Positions 59,761 through 64,000 of a stretch of DNA of 64,000 nucleotides are shown here, one piece after another. The position numbers were made by a program, and so were the translations under genes. The notes below the pieces were generated by a model. The model was not told where the DNA came from, ran no database searches, and saw nothing but the letters and a program-made list of their open reading frames with translations. Numbering within the stretch: the first letter of the stretch is position 1; each line of letters starts with the position of its first letter. The stretch comes from GCA-2688265 sp964527395 (GTDB lineage Archaea; Nanobdellota; Nanobdellia; Woesearchaeales; GW2011-AR9): contig CAZGQD010000006.1 of NCBI GenBank assembly GCA_964527395.1, positions 10,123 to 74,122 on the forward strand. Reading direction: 5' to 3'.

Positions 59761-59938
59761 GATTAGCACTGTCAGACTTTTCGAAATTGTAAGACAATTT
59801 CCAAACCCTCAACGCTTTGCTTATGAGGTTATCGCAGGCGTGACCACTCGCTCTTTATTTTTGTTGAAAACCAACAAAAATGCTCGTTGTTAGTTTAACT
59901 TCTTTTAATGGAATTGCCAGTAAGGGACGGTGCTAATC
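59761..59938 (+). repeat. Palindromic element C (178 bp)
   Basis: Terminal inverted repeats are GATTAGCACTGTC (59761-59773) and GACGGTGCTAATC (59926-59938), one mismatch. An 81-bp block (59771-59851) matches element A at about 94%. Hairpins: GAAATTG-TAAGA-CAATTTC, CCTCA/TGAGG and ATTTTTGTTG-AAAAC-CAACAAAAAT, then ATGCTCGTTGTT and ATTGCCAGTAAG. No transposase. The remaining 59939-60047 is AT-rich promoter DNA. Confidence 0.72.
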
Positions 59939-60047
59939 TTTGAGTGGAATGTATTATTTTTTATGCTTTTTATTTGAATGGTGGATTTTGTTTTGTAGTT
60001 AATTTAGTTGTTTGTTTTGATGTTATTTGTGTTTAAAGAATAGAAGA

Positions 60048-60058
60048 ATTTATATACA
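60048..60058 (+). promoter_or_regulatory. TATA box of the PAC2 gene
   Basis: ATTTATATACA lies about 30 nt before the start at 60085, as expected for archaeal box A. Confidence 0.5.
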
Positions 60059-60084
60059 CTTTTGTTTATGTTTTTTATTAGGTG

Positions 60085-60804
60085 ATGTGTTTGGTAGAAG
60101 TAATTCTCAAAAAGAAAGTTAAAGGAGTTAGAATCATTGAAGCTTTTCCAGGTTTTGGTTTGATAGGAACAATCGTAACAGAGTATCTTTTGGAACATTT
60201 AGAGTTTGAGAAGGTGGGGGTAATTGAAGTAACTGATGTTCCTGCAATGATTGCAGTACATCAAGGAGAAGTTCTTGAACCAATATCACTTCATTATAAT
60301 AAACAATATAATCTGCTTGTAGTACATGCACTTAATATGGCAGCAGGTCTTGAATGGAAGTTAGGTCGTGCGATTTTAGATCTTGCTAAACAAACTAGTG
60401 CAAAAGAAATTATTTGTTTAGAAGGTGTAGGAAGTCCTAACTCTAAATCTAATGTTTATTATGCTTCTCGAGGTATTTCTAAGAATGCTTTGAAGAAATT
60501 GTCAGGTGGTGCTAAAGTTTTGCAGGAAGGTGTAATTATTGGTGTAACTGGAGCTTTAATGGCTTTGTCTTCAAAGACACCTTTGCTTGCTTTGTTTGCT
60601 GAGGCTGAAGGAAATAAACCAGATAGTAATGCTGCTGCTAAAATAATTTTGGCGCTTGATGATTATGCTGGGCTTGATGTTGATCCTAATCCACTTCGTA
60701 AGAAAGCAAGAATGTTTGAAGAAAAGTTGCAGGATATTGCAGGCAAGAAACAAAAGGCACAAAAGATTCATGCGAAGAAAAGTAGATTAAGTTATGTAGG
60801 GTGA
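60085..60804 (+). CDS. PAC2-family (proteasome assembly chaperone type) protein
   Basis: The 239-residue protein opens with GVRIIEAFPGFGLIGTIVTEYLLEHLEFEKVGVI and has HYNKQYNLLVVHAL, AKEIICLEGVGSP and VIIGVTGALMALSSKTPLLALFAEAEGNKPDSNAAAKIILAL, the PAC2/archaeal PbaB-like pattern. It probably helps proteasome or related complex assembly; the family is clear, the role inferred. A GTG at 60082 is also in frame; AGGTG precedes. The next gene starts after 6 bp. Confidence 0.88.
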   Translation: MCLVEVILKKKVKGVRIIEAFPGFGLIGTIVTEYLLEHLEFEKVGVIEVTDVPAMIAVHQGEVLEPISLHYNKQYNLLVVHALNMAAGLEWKLGRAILDLAKQTSAKEIICLEGVGSPNSKSNVYYASRGISKNALKKLSGGAKVLQEGVIIGVTGALMALSSKTPLLALFAEAEGNKPDSNAAAKIILALDDYAGLDVDPNPLRKKARMFEEKLQDIAGKKQKAQKIHAKKSRLSYVG

Positions 60805-60810
60805 TTTTAT

Positions 60811-61341
60811 TTGGTATTTTATTTTGAAAAGTCTCGTAAGTTGAAAAGAAGTTTGGTTGAGATATGTGAAGCTTTTGCGTATATGTTTGAACATAAAGAT
60901 GCTTATGAGATTAAATCAAAATATTTGAATTGGGAATCCATTTATCATTTGTATAGGGAACTTTACCAAATGAAGAGCAAAGGTGCTAATGAGGAACTTT
61001 ATTTGGATCTTGAAGACCAGAAAACTTTGCAGAATTTGGCACGGAACATTGTTTTTGCTTGGTTTTTTGTTTTAAGTTCTCCGATAAAATTAATAGACAA
61101 AAATAATTTGAGTGCTAAGAAATATCTGAAAGTAGTTTTGAAAGAGTCAAATTATTTGTTTAATCAATCAAGTTCTAAAGGAACTAAGTCAAGAAAGGAG
61201 AGACAAGAAGAAAAAAAGGCTCAGAGAGTGGAAAGAAAGAAGCAAAAAGAAGAGAAAAGGGGTAAGAAAAAGGAAGAAAGAGTCAAAGTAAAGGAAAATA
61301 AGAAGTTAAAAAGAGAAGAAAGGATGAAAAAAGCAGCTTGA
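60811..61341 (+). CDS. Helical protein with basic Lys/Glu tail (176 aa)
   Basis: The TTG start lies 6 bp after the PAC2 stop with GGTGA upstream. Residues 1-110 are helical (LVEICEAFAYMFEHKDAYEIKSKYLNWESIYHLYRELYQM). From residue 120 on the sequence is almost only Lys, Arg, Glu, Gln (ERKKQKEEKRGKKKEERVKV). Other genes in the window have similar tails. No family known; operon with PAC2. Confidence 0.65.
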   Translation: MVFYFEKSRKLKRSLVEICEAFAYMFEHKDAYEIKSKYLNWESIYHLYRELYQMKSKGANEELYLDLEDQKTLQNLARNIVFAWFFVLSSPIKLIDKNNLSAKKYLKVVLKESNYLFNQSSSKGTKSRKERQEEKKAQRVERKKQKEEKRGKKKEERVKVKENKKLKREERMKKAA

Positions 61342-61372
61342 ATCTTTTTTTTAATTAAAGGATCTAGAAAAT

Positions 61373-61430
61373 AAAAAAACCCCAGACGAAATGTTCGAAA
61401 ACACTCCGCTGGGGAAAAGAGGTGATGGAT
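61373..61430 (-). ncRNA. Candidate small RNA with UUCG hairpin and terminator
   Basis: On the minus strand a TATA box (rc of CTATTATATAAAC, 61453-61465) is followed about 25 nt later by a short unit ending in a strong hairpin at 61414-61380. The hairpin is CCCCAG, CGGAG, TGTT, TTCG loop, AACA, TTTCG, one bulged T, CTGGGG, then T7. All 15 pairs form when two G-T pairs are allowed. The region 61342-61671 has no credible gene. A minus-strand transcript of about 58 nt is predicted; a plain terminator is the alternative. Confidence 0.45.
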
Positions 61431-61671
61431 GGTTGGTACTTCGAGGTAATAACTATTATATAAACGTTTCGCTACGATTAGTATCTTGTAGTAGTGACTA
61501 AAATTGGTCAACATTTCTACTATTACCCTTACCCATTTGATTGAAAGTGTCTTTGACATATAAACTTTCTTCACCTTGTAATTGGGTGAAAGAATCTGAT
61601 TAAAACTTTTGATCAAATAAGTGGTTTTTGAGAGTTATGTTTATAAAGTACTTACTTTTCAGTAATAAAGT

Positions 61672-62463
61672 ATGGCTGTAAGTGATTGTGTTTATAATGG
61701 TGATAGAGTTGGAACAATAGTTCCAATTGGAGATTTAGAAGATTTATCTAGAAATCGATCAGGTTCGTTTGGAGTTGATTGTAGTGATTATTCTTATTGT
61801 AAGTTGTTTGGGATGGATTTGTCAGGTGGTGAATATAATGGTTTTAGTTTTCTTAGGAGTGATTTAACTGGTGTTAAATTTAGTAGAGTTGATGAAGATG
61901 TTTTAGTTTTTGGTGATAGTGAAGATTTAGGAGAACCAACTTTAATTCCAAGTATAGGTGAAAAAGTAGATTTAGGAAATAGAGTTTATTCAGATTTAGT
62001 TGCAGCAAACTTAGTTAAAACAAATTTATCATATGCAGATTTAACTTTATGTGATTTAGGTGGAGCAGATTTGTCTTATTCAAGATTGAGGGGAACTAAT
62101 TTGTCTTATGCAAATTTGTGTGGTGCAAGATTGTTAGTTGTAGATGATTGTGCTAGTGTTAGATTTAGTAATGTTTTTGTGGATAGGGATACTCAAGTTT
62201 CTTTAGATGTTTTTAAGGAAATGTACGAACAGAAGGTTGATTTTTCTGAAGGAATTACTGTTGAGAATTGTGATCTAGGTAATTTAGAGAAGTATGTGTG
62301 TGAAAAGAAAATAGAAAATGTTTATTGTGAGGGAAGGTTGATTTTTGAGAATGAAGATTCAGAGGAGTCTTTTGAGGTTTGTGAGAGTAGTTTAGGTTTT
62401 TTTGGTGGATTGAAAAATGTTAGTGAGGCTTTAAAAAAAGTTTTAACTAGGAAATTATGGTAA
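61672..62463 (+). CDS. Pentapeptide-repeat protein
   Basis: The 263-residue protein has A(D/N)LxX repeats between about 22 and 165: YCKLFGMDLSGGEYNGFSFLRSDLTG and SDLVAANLVKTNLSYADLTLCDLGGADLSYSRLRGTNLSYANLCGARLL. These form a right-handed quadrilateral helix. Function cannot be assigned; some relatives bind DNA gyrase by mimicry, others are structural. The C-terminal 100 residues are unrelated and acidic. TTTATAAAGT at about 61641 is the TATA box. Confidence 0.78.
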   Translation: MAVSDCVYNGDRVGTIVPIGDLEDLSRNRSGSFGVDCSDYSYCKLFGMDLSGGEYNGFSFLRSDLTGVKFSRVDEDVLVFGDSEDLGEPTLIPSIGEKVDLGNRVYSDLVAANLVKTNLSYADLTLCDLGGADLSYSRLRGTNLSYANLCGARLLVVDDCASVRFSNVFVDRDTQVSLDVFKEMYEQKVDFSEGITVENCDLGNLEKYVCEKKIENVYCEGRLIFENEDSEESFEVCESSLGFFGGLKNVSEALKKVLTRKLW

Positions 62464-62502
62464 AATTATTGTCAAAGAATAGTTTTATCATTGTTGTTAA
62501 TG

Positions 62503-62526
62503 TTATGCGAACCCTGTTAGGGAGAA
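62503..62526. repeat. Third copy of the TTATGCGAAC hairpin repeat
   Basis: TTATGCGAAC followed by CCCT-GTT-AGGG and GAGAA. Compared with the exact 25-bp pair (CTCC-AGT-GGAG) the hairpin sequence is different but fully paired. All three copies are followed by a T-rich stretch and TAGCTT. It lies in the gap between the pentapeptide and COG2108 genes. Confidence 0.6.
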
Positions 62527-62600
62527 AGAGTTTAGCTTTTAGGATCTTTGCATAAAGAAGCTTTTTAAATGGATTGGGTTTTGATCTTGTTGAGTAATTA

Positions 62601-63860
62601 ATGGTAAAGAAAAATAAATGTGGAAGCAAATGCAATGTTGCTAGTAAGAGAAATACTAAAAGTAGTAGTAACTTAAGTAAATCTAAGAAAGTCTCTTTAA
62701 AAGTGGTTGAAAATGACTCTGATGAGTCGTTTTATTGTGGAACTTTAGCAAAAGGGTGTAAACATTGTATCAAAGGTAGTAAATTAGTTATTTTTATTAC
62801 AGGATTATGTCCGCAAAGATGTTATTATTGTCCAGTTTCTGAAGAAAAGTTTGCAAAAGATAGAATTTTTGCTAATGAACGTGAAATTGAAGAAGTTTCT
62901 GAATTGATTGAAGAAGCAAAACTAATGAATGCAAGTGGTGCTGGAATAACTGGAGGTGATCCGTTAACAGTTGTTAGTAGGTGTGTTGATTATATTAAGA
63001 AGTTAAAAGAAGAGTTTGGTAAAGATTTTCATATCCATTTGTATACTCCTATGAAATTGGTTAGTTCTAAAGTCTTAAAAGAGCTTTATGAGGGAGGATT
63101 AGATGAAATAAGGTTTCATCCAGACTTAGATGATAAAAGCTTGTGGGAACGTTTAAAATTGGCTGTTGAGTTTGATTGGGACATTGGTATTGAAATTCCT
63201 TGTATACCAAATAAAGATGTTCAGACTAAAGAATTAGTTGATTATGTTTCAAGGATTAAGGGAATTTCCTTTATTAATCTTAATGAGTTAGAGTTTTCTG
63301 ATACTACAGTTTCACATTATAAATTATCAGATGAAGGACTTGAACCAAAAAATCAAAGTAGTTATGGTGTGAAAGGTAGTAGTGAACTTGCTAGAGAGAT
63401 AATTTCTTATGTCAAATTGAAAGGTTATGATTTAACTGTATATTTTTGTCCTTCAAGATTGAAAGATAGAACTCAGTTAGGTAACAGATTGAAACGTATG
63501 GCTAGTAATGTGAAATTAATTGGTGATATTGTTAGTGATGAAGGAACTTTGATAAGAGGAGTTGTTTATTTAGATGAGTTAAAACCGGGTTTTGATTATA
63601 GGAAGAAGATTGCTGAGGTAGCGTTGGATGTTAAGAAGTCAGCTTTGTTACTTGATAAGTTGAATAAGCTTAAAGAAGAAGTTGCTATAGTATTTAAGAA
63701 GCGTTCTGTGTTTGTAGATGAGCGAAAGTTTCGGTTAATTATAAGTAAAGCATTTGTTATTCGTAATATGCAAAAATTGAAAAGAATGGGTTTAGTTGCA
63801 GCTGTTATAGAAGAGTATCCAACACATGATGCTTTTGAATTAGAAGTTGATTTTATTTAA
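62601..63860 (+). CDS. Radical SAM protein (COG2108-like)
   Basis: The 419-residue protein has C70-PQR-C74-YY-C77 (CX3CX2C), then GAGITGGDPL (GGE-type SAM-binding GGD), DEIRFHPDLDDKSLWE and VGIEIPCIP-like WDIGIEIPCIPNK. Preceding cysteines (CGSKC, FYCGTLAKGCKHC) may ligate another cluster. The archaeal COG2108 family is annotated as radical SAM with unknown reaction. The ATG follows TTTTTAAATGG at 62564-62574, a TATA box at leaderless distance. Confidence 0.85.
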   Translation: MVKKNKCGSKCNVASKRNTKSSSNLSKSKKVSLKVVENDSDESFYCGTLAKGCKHCIKGSKLVIFITGLCPQRCYYCPVSEEKFAKDRIFANEREIEEVSELIEEAKLMNASGAGITGGDPLTVVSRCVDYIKKLKEEFGKDFHIHLYTPMKLVSSKVLKELYEGGLDEIRFHPDLDDKSLWERLKLAVEFDWDIGIEIPCIPNKDVQTKELVDYVSRIKGISFINLNELEFSDTTVSHYKLSDEGLEPKNQSSYGVKGSSELAREIISYVKLKGYDLTVYFCPSRLKDRTQLGNRLKRMASNVKLIGDIVSDEGTLIRGVVYLDELKPGFDYRKKIAEVALDVKKSALLLDKLNKLKEEVAIVFKKRSVFVDERKFRLIISKAFVIRNMQKLKRMGLVAAVIEEYPTHDAFELEVDFI

Positions 63861-63922
63861 GATAGTTTTTTTTATTTTGTATTAGTTAAGTTTTGTAATT
63901 AATTGTGTGATTCAATAGGTAG

Positions 63923-63932
63923 TTTTAAATAT
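63923..63932 (+). promoter_or_regulatory. TATA box of the terminal RNA-like unit
   Basis: TTTTAAATAT lies about 20-27 nt before the first GC-rich bases (GGGCGAGCGG), placing a start near 63950. Confidence 0.45.
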
Positions 63933-63949
63933 CGGTTTTGTTTGATTTA

Positions 63950-64000
63950 GGGCGAGCGGTCCTCTGAACCCTACGGATTGAACGTTTTAGTGAAGTCCGT
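63950..64000 (+). ncRNA. Probable 5' end of a structured RNA gene (truncated)
   Basis: The last 51 bases are GC-rich in an AT-rich genome and follow a well-placed TATA box. Visible pairing: ACGGA...TCCGT hairpin (63974-64000) and possible CGAGCGGTCC stems; no frame is open. AGCGGTCC...CTGAACCC has some likeness to the first strands of SRP RNA Alu domains, but the match is too short to name it. RNase P RNA is another option. The gene continues outside the window. Confidence 0.35.

Noticed and set aside
61221..61616. Minus-strand 131-aa frame opposite the basic-tail gene
   Set aside because: Low-complexity antisense of Lys codons (Phe/Leu/Ser runs); crosses the RNA hairpin.

Overview
The window is AT-rich archaeal DNA, most likely from a small-genome DPANN archaeon of the Woesearchaeota/Pacearchaeota type. 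The lineage is inferred from gene content; no rRNA is present to confirm it. Archaeal markers include a CDC48-type AAA+ ATPase, deoxyhypusine synthase, prefoldin alpha, FtsY, the wyosine enzyme Taw1, an archaeal ATP-dependent DNA ligase, an NMD3-like protein, a PAC2-family protein and a pilin-like protein with a class III signal. Many genes have a TATA box 25-35 nt before a start with little or no leader; others have GGAG/GGTGA ribosome-binding sites. UvrB, TatD, a Kef-type antiporter and RNase D are bacterial-type genes. No tRNA, rRNA or CRISPR array was found. A run of 100 N (41502-41601) shows this is a draft scaffold.

Layout. 0-9 kb: J-domain tail, B12-type radical SAM protein, CBS protein, antiporter and coiled-coil protein (three neighbours with Lys-rich tails), Nudix, RNase D, UvrB, METTL5-like methyltransferase. 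9-13 kb: a winged-helix protein and a two-gene phosphoribosyltransferase-like/nucleoside phosphorylase operon, then a 600-bp nest of palindromic elements. 13-21 kb: pilin-like protein, two tandem paralogues of an unknown family, DMT transporter, TatD, SpoT-like HD protein, deoxyribosyltransferase-like protein, a broken methyltransferase, a HExxH protein and MazG. 21-31 kb: 30-bp-period tandem repeats, deoxyhypusine synthase, ATP-grasp and kinase-like proteins, CDC48, VapBC, DNA ligase. 31-43 kb: LysM/M23 protein with an internal twin-arginine motif, the small-protein/pfdA/ftsY operon, Taw1, UppS, NMD3-like protein, a secreted Lon-type protease, a beta-helix surface protein and a cupredoxin-like lipoprotein. 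43-52 kb is accessory DNA: a nucleotidyltransferase gene pair, a HEPN-MNT module, a histidine phosphatase, two phosphohistidine-domain proteins and a DUF4143 ATPase. 52-64 kb: DUF483, a third member of the unknown family, a mini HExxH protein, a metallophosphoesterase, an aminotransferase/P-loop pair, PAC2, a pentapeptide-repeat protein and a COG2108-like radical SAM protein. The window ends in what looks like the 5' end of an RNA gene.

The non-coding DNA holds much of the interest. It contains several repeat families with conserved hairpins: a pair resembling IS200/IS605 ends, a nested terminal-inverted-repeat family in at least three places, and a 25-bp repeat flanking a frameshifted dikinase gene. 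There are also two evenly spaced operator-like palindrome arrays, a 30-bp-period repeat and three candidate structured RNAs. All functions are read from motifs by eye; no database search was run.
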